From: Candidatus Undinarchaeales archaeon
GTDB taxonomy: Archaea; SpSt-1190; JASMDC01
Direction: 5' to 3'
Length of the DNA: 40,238 bases
Assembly: GCA_030753015.1 (NCBI GenBank)
Contig: JASMDC010000032.1
Location: 1-40,238 of the forward strand
The translations under genes were made by a program, and so were the position numbers. This document shows, one piece after another, positions 1-8,573 of this stretch (position 1 is the stretch's first letter; every line of letters begins with the position of its first letter). Below the pieces are notes generated by a model. The model saw only the letters and a program-made list of their open reading frames with translations, did no database searches and had not been told where the DNA came from.

Positions 1-3000
1 GGATGCCGTGGGCGTGAAGTCGCACTCTCCCTCGCACGAGGTGTAGTCGATGTTGTCACCGGCCTCGCAGTTCCCGCGGAGGATGTTACACTCGGGGTCA
101 TCGCCTTCATAGGAGAACGTCTTCGTGTCCTTGTCGTCCCCGCCATGGAGCAGCTCGATCTTCCTGAGCTTGGTCGTGCATTGGCTCGTGAACGAGAAGT
201 GGAGCGGGTCGCCCTTTGAAGGACAGATATTGAGGTCGAGGTCGATGGGCGGATCATAGATCGCGATCTGCGGTTTCTGGACCTTGATATAGAACTCGTC
301 GCATTCGCACTGTTTCACATCGAACGCGCAGGTCGTGGGATCACAGGTGATCTCGCCATCGTTATTCACGTCCCGTGCGATGAGCACCTTGTGCTGGCCT
401 CTTGCGGTATCGGCCGGTATTTGGAAAGAGCAGGTCTGCTCGGTACGGTACTGGAGACCGACGCCCACGCTACATGTAGCTAACGGATCGCCAGCTATCT
501 TGTCCAAGTAGACATATGCCTCTCCTGCAGTACAGGTGACGCGATACTTGAACGATATGGTCGCTCCTGGGCAGAGCTCGGTTATCTCGGGCGAGTCGGT
601 GAGGTCGAGCTGCGGATCGACGACGTCGAAGGACTCGTCCCCCATACCGAGGCGCCATCCATCGGCGGATTTTGCAGAGTTGGCAGATCCGAACTTGCAG
701 ATGCTGGACATACGTGAATCGGAGTACTGGTTGCACCCCCATCCTCTGTCTCCCTCTCCGCCGCAATCGGGGCAAGCGTAGTGGCCGCCGCTGTCGCACA
801 CACGGGTAACGGAGTCGACGTACACCGTGTAAACGCCCGGAGCATTGGGGGCAGGATAGTTCGCCGGTGTCTCGATGTCCGAAGTAGCAGTGCTCCACAC
901 CATGCACTTCGCGCCGCTGCTCTTCCTCAGGAAAGCGATGACTCCTGGATTGCTCACCTTCTTCGTGCAGGAGCCGTCCTCGCACAGCATGCATTCCGTG
1001 TTGGAGAGGTGGCGTGACGATTTGCCTCCCATGTCGATGATGGGTGAGCGATGCATATCGCAGACAGGGTTGGTCCCGGCCTCAGGGATGTCACCGCACC
1101 GTGAGATGCGAGCGTACGTGCTGAAGTAGTGCTGGGTTCCGCCGTGTCGCGAACCGTCGCTGCAGACAACGTTGTACGCTTGAAGGGCCGCCTTGAAGTA
1201 GATGATGTCCCCGGGACAGATCTGTCGTCCGACCTTGTCAGGATCGATGTCGAAGTTCATGGTCACCGTCCCCTTGACACCTGTCGACTGTGCAGCACCC
1301 CAGGTATGGCCACAAGTATTCATCGTACCGCAAACGGCAGCGATGTTCACCTTGCAGGTCCCTGTCTTGCATGAAATGCTCTCATCGTCCCCGGTCCCCT
1401 TTACACGAACAGCGAAGCCTTGGGAGCCCGTGGACGTCTTCGGATCAACGGACAACCGGCACCACGGATTGGCATCCATGTCGTCGAGGAACACACCTCC
1501 GGTCTCCTCGGCCGTCGGTCCCGGACAGGTACCCTGCTTTTTACCGCCCATATGAATATCGAACTCAGAGCCCTTGGGGTAGCACTTGCTGTCGACCTTT
1601 ACGTAGATAGATGCTGCAAGGCATGTATCTGTCGGGAACACGTAGAAGTCGATGTTCCTTCCGGAGACCGGGAGGTTCAGGGCAGGCGACGTCCTGTAGT
1701 ACTTACCCGCGCCGTCCCCTTCAGCGACGATATTGATCGAATCGCCATCGAAGTCAGACGGGATGAGGAACTCGACATAGCCGTTCTCATCGGGATTCTT
1801 GACGTTCCCGATCACAGTGTCGCCGTTGAGCATCTTGACATTGACCCGGTTACCCCTTGTAACCCCCTGGCCCCATTCATCAACGACGCGTACCTTGAAG
1901 GACACACCACGGCACCCGCTGTCCGGTGTCTCGGCAACCGTGATGTCGCTCTTGAGCTTGACGGTCTTATCAGCGATGGACGAGCCCGTCTTGAAGGCAA
2001 CCACCTTGAGCTCGCCGACGAAATACACCATGTCCATGACGGCTTCGAGCTCGGAGTCCCAGTTCAGGATTCCATTCTCGTTCGTAACGCCATAGCTCAT
2101 GACGCGCTCATTGCCCTCGTTGTTGAGGGCCCGGACCTCTACAGAGGCCTCTGGGACACCGACGCCACCAGCGGTCACTTCGAACACGAGCTTGCTCTTG
2201 GGGTGGATCTCTGACACCTCTTCACTGGAGATGTCAAGGACGCGAAGCTCAATGAGTGGCACGTCGACAGCTATGAACTTCTCCCATTGGTAGAAAGCGC
2301 CGAACTCATCAGTCGCGTTCGCGACTAGGCGATAGTTACCTTGATCTATGTTGTGGAGCTCACAGTGGAGGGACGGATCACGTGACCAGCACTGGTGTAT
2401 CACAGCGCCCTCAATGTTGTGGAGGGCCATGTGCGTCTCCACGAGCTCGTCCCCCTCGGGGTCCTCCCATGTGAGGTCGATATCGAACTTGGTGAGCATA
2501 TCGCCCCCTGCTTGAGGGATCTGTTTCATGTGCTCTTCTTCGTTGCCCGCATCGATGATCTTGGGTGGATTGTTCTCGATCATCAACCGGACACCAGTAC
2601 TGTCCCACTGGTCCTCACCTGAGTCGATGAAGATGCCACAGCCTTCGATGGGAGTGCCATACGGATCGAACCTGAAGTAATGGTAATCGTGAGTGAGCTC
2701 TATCTCCTCCACGATCTTCTGGTCGCCCATGAGCGGTTCACATGTGTTGAGTATCTCTTCATCACCCCTGAATAGGACCCAGATGTCACCAAGTTCCTCC
2801 TTGCAGTCGAGGTTCTGGGTGTAGTTGTTGCTCTGGCAGAGGGCGACGGTGTAAGCGACGGGGTACTCACAGTTCGTGGAGGCATAGTACCACACTTCAG
2901 CCTTGTGGTTTCGGTACTTGGTGGTATTGAACATGACCCTGACTTTCTTGGGATTGCCCGAGGGATCGTGGTGCTGGGGGTCGTGGGTGATGCAAGCTTC

Positions 3001-3243
3001 GTTCTTGGTATAGCGTTTCCATGTACACGGATCCTCGGGTTCCCCTGGTTCAAGGGAACAAGCAGCATCGATTACGGCTCCAGTGATGTTGTTATCATCG
3101 GGATCGTTCTCATTGAGAAGGATGTAGGTACTTTTCTCCCGAATACCCGGTTCATCGCCGGCCGCAACGGCGTCGAATGTCGCCAATACGAACGTAACGA
3201 CCGCAAATACCATTAAAAATCTAGTAATATCTCTATTTTTCAC
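1..3243 (-). CDS. Very large secreted Cys-rich surface protein (3' end outside window)
   Basis: I translated the minus strand from 3243 to the window edge and found one uninterrupted frame of 1,081 codons with no stop, so the C-terminus lies outside. The GTG at 3243 gives a complete signal peptide (MKNRDITRFLMVFAVV..., cleavage near AVAA). In-frame alternatives are TTG at 3252 or 3255 (a GGTGG-like site lies just upstream) and ATG at 3213. The mature protein is rich in Cys and Asp/Glu. The first 500 residues look like beta-sandwich modules, including an invasin/Big-1-like stretch around VEVRALNNEGNERVMSYGV. The later half carries many paired Cys, CxxC motifs (YACPDCGG) and a Ca-loop-like DVNNDGEI. 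No membrane segment is seen in this part. It is divergent from the surface-protein cluster at 3334. The role is inferred to be an S-layer or adhesin-type exoprotein; I do not recognise a named family. Confidence 0.85.
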   Translation of the reverse strand, partial: MKNRDITRFLMVFAVVTFVLATFDAVAAGDEPGIREKSTYILLNENDPDDNNITGAVIDAACSLEPGEPEDPCTWKRYTKNEACITHDPQHHDPSGNPKKVRVMFNTTKYRNHKAEVWYYASTNCEYPVAYTVALCQSNNYTQNLDCKEELGDIWVLFRGDEEILNTCEPLMGDQKIVEEIELTHDYHYFRFDPYGTPIEGCGIFIDSGEDQWDSTGVRLMIENNPPKIIDAGNEEEHMKQIPQAGGDMLTKFDIDLTWEDPEGDELVETHMALHNIEGAVIHQCWSRDPSLHCELHNIDQGNYRLVANATDEFGAFYQWEKFIAVDVPLIELRVLDISSEEVSEIHPKSKLVFEVTAGGVGVPEASVEVRALNNEGNERVMSYGVTNENGILNWDSELEAVMDMVYFVGELKVVAFKTGSSIADKTVKLKSDITVAETPDSGCRGVSFKVRVVDEWGQGVTRGNRVNVKMLNGDTVIGNVKNPDENGYVEFLIPSDFDGDSINIVAEGDGAGKYYRTSPALNLPVSGRNIDFYVFPTDTCLAASIYVKVDSKCYPKGSEFDIHMGGKKQGTCPGPTAEETGGVFLDDMDANPWCRLSVDPKTSTGSQGFAVRVKGTGDDESISCKTGTCKVNIAAVCGTMNTCGHTWGAAQSTGVKGTVTMNFDIDPDKVGRQICPGDIIYFKAALQAYNVVCSDGSRHGGTQHYFSTYARISRCGDIPEAGTNPVCDMHRSPIIDMGGKSSRHLSNTECMLCEDGSCTKKVSNPGVIAFLRKSSGAKCMVWSTATSDIETPANYPAPNAPGVYTVYVDSVTRVCDSGGHYACPDCGGEGDRGWGCNQYSDSRMSSICKFGSANSAKSADGWRLGMGDESFDVVDPQLDLTDSPEITELCPGATISFKYRVTCTAGEAYVYLDKIAGDPLATCSVGVGLQYRTEQTCSFQIPADTARGQHKVLIARDVNNDGEITCDPTTCAFDVKQCECDEFYIKVQKPQIAIYDPPIDLDLNICPSKGDPLHFSFTSQCTTKLRKIELLHGGDDKDTKTFSYEGDDPECNILRGNCEAGDNIDYTSCEGECDFTPTAS

Positions 3244-3279
3244 TCTAGCCAACAATACCACCCCCGAAGATTGGACTTC

Positions 3280-3330
3280 TCTTTTAAAAACTTTTAAAGC
3301 TTCGTAGTATTTATACCTTGCGGTGAGTGA
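3280..3330. promoter_or_regulatory. Divergent promoter region for the two surface-protein transcripts
   Basis: The 90-base gap between divergent genes holds three AT-rich boxes: TTTTAAAAA (3282-3290), CTTTTAAAG (3291-3299) and TATTTATA (3308-3315). Read on the minus strand, the first lies about 25-30 bases from a start site near 3260, just before the TTG/GTG starts. On the plus strand, CTTTTAAAG would give a transcript beginning near 3322, at the GGTGA site (3322-3326) seven bases before the ATG at 3334. TATTTATA would instead give a leaderless transcript. Confidence 0.5.
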
Positions 3331-3333
3331 TTA

Positions 3334-5205
3334 ATGCCATTACAGCGGCGCCTTATCACGATTTTATTCGTGGTTTTTTGTCTTTCGTTCGCTAATTCTC
3401 CAAACTTCATCCGCGGCGAGATAGATGGAAGGATGGACAGGACGTCCTATGCTGCTGGTGATACGGCCATTATGAAAGTAGGTATCATGAACAAAGGTTC
3501 CGTACCGGTCGTGGACGGCTACCTGACCTTCATGCTCACCAGAGGGAACGACACTCCCGTCTATCCGAATTATGTCATTGACGAGAACGTGGTCGCTGAA
3601 AAGGTCGCCTATGAGATAAACATCCGACCTATCGACACGATCGAAGTCGAGACCACGTTCGATATCCCAGTGAATATCCCACCGGGAGAATACAGGATGG
3701 ATACATACTTCACAACTCCGAGAAATCCGATTTCAGGTCTTCCCTTCATCTACTTCACTCCGAAACCCATGATGATCCGATGTGGTGAGATCACGATCTG
3801 TCCAACGTTCAACATCACGAACGAAGGCACGTGGAAGGACCTGCGGATCGATCGGGAATCGATGCTCGTTGCCGGGATGCCCGGGCAGACCGGTCGGGTC
3901 GACCGAATGCCTGAGGAGGGCAAGACCGTATTGCCGCTCATAGTCCTCCGTGAGTCGGGTCTCGATCCCCGCACATGGGCGTGGGGCATCGGGAACGTGT
4001 TCGGTGTCAACGAGTGGCGTTTCACACCCAAGGTTGGTTCTGAACAGCCCGTTTCTTTCATGCTCGAGAACCGCGGGCCCACGGACACTACGAACGTATC
4101 GGTCACCGTCGAAGCCTATACATGGGACGACACTAAGCCGGAGTCCGGCCTGACTCCTGAGATCCATTCACGTCCCAAGACGAACAAAACGTATTATGTG
4201 GGCCCTATCAGGATAGGCGAGAAGGTCTGGGCTAACTCGACATTCATGCTCCCGGACCTCTCCACTGCTTACTCCATACTCATCACCGTGAAGGACGAGA
4301 ACGAGACCCTCACCATTTATCGGAGCCGCGTCGATGTATGGGGCGTCGGCAGCCGGATAACGAGCATCAAGCCCTCGAATTACAGGTATGAGTCCGGCGA
4401 TGTGGTCAACATCACAACAATGATCCTGTCAGCATCGGACGGTGTCAACAAGGGAGAGAATCTCTTCCTCAGTATAGAGATCAACGATCCTAAGGGCAAG
4501 GTCGGCTTCTTCGTCCATCCGGAGATGACCATAACAGCGGACGAGGCGTTCAGTTTGATCACGACCAGCATCCCTGCGCCACGCCGGCTGCGTAACTTCA
4601 CCATCCACGCGAACCTACGATCAGGGCCAAAGATCATCGATGACGTATTTATCCACATCGACAAGGACAAATTCCCGGCCAAGCTGGTCAGTGTCAATGT
4701 CACGACCATCAAGAATGGGAAGAATACAAGGGATTTCATGCCCGGGGACAAGATGAGAGTGAATATCGAGCTCATTGATGAGGACGGCGATCCAAAGGAC
4801 GGAACGATCGATGCGAAGCTCATCTTCTCGAGCGAGACGGACGACGAACAGCAGGAGGAGCTCATCGCGTTCGGTAGAAAGATAGATGGGACGTTTACCT
4901 CCGACCTATTGGTGCCACCATCCTGGCTCGGTATGCAGATCACTCTCTTCGTCAAGGAGCGGGAGACAAAGCTCACCGGTTATACCTCCATCTTCATGAA
5001 CGAGTGGAAGCCCCCACCCAAGCCATCAGGTGATGAGGACGAGGTGGATGTGACGATCGAACCAACTGTCGACATCGTCCCCATCATACCCACTGATCCG
5101 AAGGTGTACTATTTCTTCGGTGGCGCGGCCATCCTGGGCATCATACTCTTCGTCGTCATCTTTGCCCTCCCGCCAAAGAAGAAGGTCATCAAGGGCGTCG
5201 AGTGA
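3334..5205 (+). CDS. Membrane-anchored extracellular protein with CARDB/Ig-like domains
   Basis: 623 residues. An N-terminal signal peptide (RRLITILFVVFCLSFANS) is followed by about 560 extracellular residues, one C-terminal membrane helix (about 592-614, FFGGAAILGIILFVVIF) and a short Lys-rich stop-transfer tail (PPKKKVIKG). This is a type I membrane protein with its bulk outside. The body looks like serial beta-sandwich modules: phrases such as SYAAGDTAIMKVGIMNKGSVPV and RYESGDVVNITTMIL are typical of CARDB and macroglobulin-like domains. Asn-X-Ser/Thr sequons are common, consistent with N-glycosylation. GGTGA at 3322 precedes the ATG by seven bases. The next gene begins 12 bases after the stop, so co-transcription is likely. 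The exact role is unknown; surface scaffold or ligand binding is inferred. Confidence 0.8.
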   Translation: MPLQRRLITILFVVFCLSFANSPNFIRGEIDGRMDRTSYAAGDTAIMKVGIMNKGSVPVVDGYLTFMLTRGNDTPVYPNYVIDENVVAEKVAYEINIRPIDTIEVETTFDIPVNIPPGEYRMDTYFTTPRNPISGLPFIYFTPKPMMIRCGEITICPTFNITNEGTWKDLRIDRESMLVAGMPGQTGRVDRMPEEGKTVLPLIVLRESGLDPRTWAWGIGNVFGVNEWRFTPKVGSEQPVSFMLENRGPTDTTNVSVTVEAYTWDDTKPESGLTPEIHSRPKTNKTYYVGPIRIGEKVWANSTFMLPDLSTAYSILITVKDENETLTIYRSRVDVWGVGSRITSIKPSNYRYESGDVVNITTMILSASDGVNKGENLFLSIEINDPKGKVGFFVHPEMTITADEAFSLITTSIPAPRRLRNFTIHANLRSGPKIIDDVFIHIDKDKFPAKLVSVNVTTIKNGKNTRDFMPGDKMRVNIELIDEDGDPKDGTIDAKLIFSSETDDEQQEELIAFGRKIDGTFTSDLLVPPSWLGMQITLFVKERETKLTGYTSIFMNEWKPPPKPSGDEDEVDVTIEPTVDIVPIIPTDPKVYYFFGGAAILGIILFVVIFALPPKKKVIKGVE

Positions 5206-5217
5206 GCAGGGACGGAT

Positions 5218-8200
5218 ATGGGGTCGTTCGGACGAACCCTCGCGGTGGTCGTGGTCCTTGCGAGCATTATCGTCCTGCAAGTAAACGCCTTCGAGACCGA
5301 TCCTCCGTACCGTGAGATACTTCGTGGATTAGCAGCTTCGAAGAGCGATGATGACCTATGTGGACCACCTGACGCTTGGAGCTGCAACATGGGCTATTTC
5401 CAGGCGCGGATGATATCGGCTTACGCGGCTCTCTACCAACAGACCGGGAACACGACGCATCTTGTGTGGATGCGCAACTTCGTTGACACGAAATCCTCTG
5501 GCACTACTGGATGCGGACCTCCAGACGATTGGCAATCTGCAGAGAAGGACCATAGTTTCGTCATGGCGGCCTACGCGCATGCTCTCGAGGTGGAGGGTGA
5601 CGCTGCACGTCGTACACAGTATTCCGGATACCTTGAACAGTTCGCCTCACATGGATCACAGGATGCAGGGACTCCAGGCCCTCATCAGGTCGGTAACGAC
5701 CACAGCGCCATGGTGATAGGCTACCTCCGTGCTTTCGGCCAGACCGGGAGCCAGCCTATCAAGACCCACGTCGACAAGCTCGGTGTCAACGGGTGTTCAG
5801 GTTTGGGTCCGGACCCACAATCACCTGCTTTCTACAGGTGTGACCATACTCTCCTTCAGGCCGAGTATATCATCGGGTACGCGGACGGGTACGAGGCGAA
5901 GGGGGACGCGACCCACCTCAAGCGGCTCAACGCGCTCATGGCGGCCGGCTCGAACGACACGATCTACGGATGTAACGTGGTCGATGATTTCGACTGTGGG
6001 GACAACGAATATCAGGCGCTCATGATGCTCGCATCGGCCCGCGCCTATCAGGTAACACAGAATGTAAGCCATCGGGCAGCCTTGGACCATTTCGCCTCGA
6101 CTGCAGCCGCTGCAGGCGACTGTGGCCCCCCTGATGATTGGACGTGCATGGGTTCCTATTACCAGAACATCTATCTGATATCGTACGTGAACGCGTACCT
6201 CGTAACAGGGAACGATACCTATCTCGGTTGGGCGAACGATATCGCAGAGAAGCTCGTGACCTATTGTGACGGGTACAAGTGTGATACTAACCAGGGTATC
6301 GTCATCATGGCGGCCCAGGCGATCTCGACCCTCTATCCGGACATTAAGCCCATCAATGCAACGCTCAATGACACGGCGAGCGGTCGCGTCGTCCGTCTCG
6401 CTGCACGGGCAAGCGATCCAGCAAAGGGGACGTACCGTGCGCTGCACTATGCACGCCTTGACTATTCGGACATAGCTCACGGGCTCACCTCATGCACGTG
6501 CAAGGTTGACGGAGGGGCCGCATCGGACTGTCTTTCAGGGTCATTCGCATCGGTCGACCTACCACATCCTGGCAATGCGACGATGAACATCAACATCACA
6601 TGTACCAATGCTGCGGGACGCAAGACCTCACGTGTCAGTTCTGTGGTCGTGAAGGAGGATGTGCTCGATATATCCTTCGATAACGTAACCTCTCCCGTCA
6701 ATGAAGCGTTCAATGCCACTGGAACGGTGAACGATGTCGGTTCGCTCGCGTGCACGGCACATCTTGCTCACGAAGGTACTTCCAAGGAGAACACGATGCA
6801 TGCCGGGAGCGGAAAGTTCACCATCGAGGTCGCCCCCACCACGGACGGTGCGTATGAGCTGACCATCTCATGTTCCGCATCAGGGTTCACGACGACGAAC
6901 GTGTCGATCCCCTTCACGGTGGACATCACGCCTCCGGACTTCGACCTTTCTATCGTCGCCACCAACGACGATCCCTCCGTGAACATCACCATTTCTAACG
7001 CTGCGGACGCGACGTCAGCGGTTAATGCTTGCTGGACCACATTGAACGCCACCAACCTTGGTATCAAGGTCCCGTCACAGGGCACGGTCGCATGGAACGC
7101 CTCGGTAGCTTGGGGGTCTCACACGATCGTGGCAAAGTGCAACGACACGTCTGGGAACGTCGGAGCACGGAACTCCACGTTCTGGGTGAACAAGACCGAG
7201 GTCGCTCCAACCCCCACGCCGAACGTGACGGTCGTACCCAACGCCACTGCAACACCCACGCCGAACGCTACAGTGGTGCCCAACGCAACAGCGACTCCAG
7301 CACCCACCCCACCACCTGGCACCAAGACCATTATCATCAAAGCGGACCCGACATCGTTCTGTGGGTATACCGTCCACCTCAATGACATTGCACCAACGGG
7401 CGACACGGCCTTCCTCGAAGTATTGGAACCGGACGGCGCCACACACGTGTTCCTGGTCAACTATACGTCCGTGCAGTCCGGTATAGAGCCCAAGTCCCTT
7501 GAACTGGGTAACTTCTCGATCACTGTGTATCGGGACTGCGTAAACACGGACGCGACCGCGGAGGTCTATCTATCGATGGATGGAGGATGCTCAACGCCCA
7601 CGCCGTCAGCATCACCCACGCCAACTCCCGAGGCAACAAGCACAGCAACACCTTCACCCACTCCAGAAACGAGCATGACCCCAATACCCATCACGGTCGC
7701 AACACCGGTACCGACAGCCACCCCGTTACCTACTCTCGAACCACCAGAACCTGAAGGGACACCGACCCCGACGCCCGTTCCCGACCTGTCCACGTCGCCT
7801 ACGCCCGAGCCCACGATGCGGACGGAGGTCGTAGAACTCGAACTCCATCTTACTCCCACTCCCGCCCCCATACCCGAACGGTACGAAGAACTTGTCTTTC
7901 AGCTCAGCACAGTGGAGCGTGAGAAGCTCGATGCCAAGGGGAGGGCTATCATAGAGATGGCCCAAGAGGCTCTGGATGAAGCACGACAGTTCGAGGCCGA
8001 GGGCGATATCCAGATGGCACGGATAAGATATGGGCGTGCAGAAGTCCTGATCGAAGGTCTAAAGGACAGCCCGGAGGATGATTGGTCCAACCTCGGTTAT
8101 CTCCTTCTGTTCATCTGCCTCCTTACGATGGTGGGTATCGGTCTCCTCTACAAGTCCACGATAAATACCATTGAGACCGAGGGGGATGCGTACGAGTACA

Positions 8201-8550
8201 GCTCGTATTACGCTAACAGTACCGGCTCACCGTTCGTGTGGACCGAGCGTGGTTGGGAGATGGCAGAAGAGGGCGGGGAGCAGACTGCTGAAGCGACCGT
8301 CGTGAGCGAGGATGCGGCCGGACAGGAGCAATCAGTTCAGTCGACGGACCAGACAACTGATGTGGCCACGGAGGCGGTCGTAGCGACCGATGCCGGGTCA
8401 CCTTATGGTACATCCACCTACGACTCATATTACGCTGCACAGTACGGCTACTACTATGCGTACCGTGACACGGGCGAGGTCCAGGCCACTGCTGAAGCGG
8501 ACCAGGAAAACGGTGACCAGACGCCCGCGGAGCAATCCCAACAAATATAA
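5218..8550 (+). CDS. Surface protein: CGPP-W helical repeats, Ig-like domain, Thr/Pro stalk, membrane anchor
   Basis: 1,110 residues. Signal peptide (FGRTLAVVVVLASIIVLQVNA) first. Residues about 25-380 are helical repeats marked by CGPPDAWSC, CGPPDDWQS and CGPPDDWTC, each followed by helices such as YFQARMISAYAALYQQTGN; the pattern suggests an alpha/alpha toroid. Residues about 400-660 hold Cys-containing Ig-like modules ending in GSHTIVAKCNDTSGNVG. Two Thr/Pro/Asn stalk segments flank a small beta domain (about 700-790). A charged helical hairpin (about 895-945) precedes the single membrane helix (about 960-980). The roughly 130-residue cytoplasmic tail is acidic, with Tyr-rich ends (YDSYYAAQYGYYYAYRD). 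The next gene encodes a paralogue. Carbohydrate or protein binding at the cell surface is inferred from architecture; I know of no named family. Confidence 0.85.
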   Translation: MGSFGRTLAVVVVLASIIVLQVNAFETDPPYREILRGLAASKSDDDLCGPPDAWSCNMGYFQARMISAYAALYQQTGNTTHLVWMRNFVDTKSSGTTGCGPPDDWQSAEKDHSFVMAAYAHALEVEGDAARRTQYSGYLEQFASHGSQDAGTPGPHQVGNDHSAMVIGYLRAFGQTGSQPIKTHVDKLGVNGCSGLGPDPQSPAFYRCDHTLLQAEYIIGYADGYEAKGDATHLKRLNALMAAGSNDTIYGCNVVDDFDCGDNEYQALMMLASARAYQVTQNVSHRAALDHFASTAAAAGDCGPPDDWTCMGSYYQNIYLISYVNAYLVTGNDTYLGWANDIAEKLVTYCDGYKCDTNQGIVIMAAQAISTLYPDIKPINATLNDTASGRVVRLAARASDPAKGTYRALHYARLDYSDIAHGLTSCTCKVDGGAASDCLSGSFASVDLPHPGNATMNINITCTNAAGRKTSRVSSVVVKEDVLDISFDNVTSPVNEAFNATGTVNDVGSLACTAHLAHEGTSKENTMHAGSGKFTIEVAPTTDGAYELTISCSASGFTTTNVSIPFTVDITPPDFDLSIVATNDDPSVNITISNAADATSAVNACWTTLNATNLGIKVPSQGTVAWNASVAWGSHTIVAKCNDTSGNVGARNSTFWVNKTEVAPTPTPNVTVVPNATATPTPNATVVPNATATPAPTPPPGTKTIIIKADPTSFCGYTVHLNDIAPTGDTAFLEVLEPDGATHVFLVNYTSVQSGIEPKSLELGNFSITVYRDCVNTDATAEVYLSMDGGCSTPTPSASPTPTPEATSTATPSPTPETSMTPIPITVATPVPTATPLPTLEPPEPEGTPTPTPVPDLSTSPTPEPTMRTEVVELELHLTPTPAPIPERYEELVFQLSTVEREKLDAKGRAIIEMAQEALDEARQFEAEGDIQMARIRYGRAEVLIEGLKDSPEDDWSNLGYLLLFICLLTMVGIGLLYKSTINTIETEGDAYEYSSYYANSTGSPFVWTERGWEMAEEGGEQTAEATVVSEDAAGQEQSVQSTDQTTDVATEAVVATDAGSPYGTSTYDSYYAAQYGYYYAYRDTGEVQATAEADQENGDQTPAEQSQQI
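7210..7293 (+). repeat. Two 42-bp tandem repeats encoding a sequon-rich stalk
   Basis: Two adjacent 14-codon units encode TPTPNVTVVPNATA and TPTPNATVVPNATA. Each carries two N-X-T sequons plus Thr/Pro positions suited to O-glycans. The DNA copies differ mainly at third positions, so the repeat is not freshly duplicated and its protein sequence appears constrained. Confidence 0.8.
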
Positions 8551-8552
8551 AT
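8542..8552 (+). promoter_or_regulatory. TATA box at the end of the upstream gene
   Basis: AAATATAAAT spans the stop codon of the preceding gene and is centred about 26 bases before the ATG at 8574. That spacing predicts a leaderless transcript starting at this ATG and argues against the in-frame GTG at 8568. Confidence 0.5.
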
Positions 8553-8573
8553 GCCCCAGACCAATATGTGGCT

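Noticed and set aside
470-994. Arg-rich and other frames within 470-2293 on both strands.
   Set aside because: They lie in other frames of the large secreted protein on the minus strand, which is continuous and has a signal peptide and coherent domains.
7600-7870. Short repeated ACC/CCG triplets that look like a CRISPR or minisatellite array.
   Set aside because: The repeats follow the reading frame and encode Thr/Pro stalks; there are no regular spacers.
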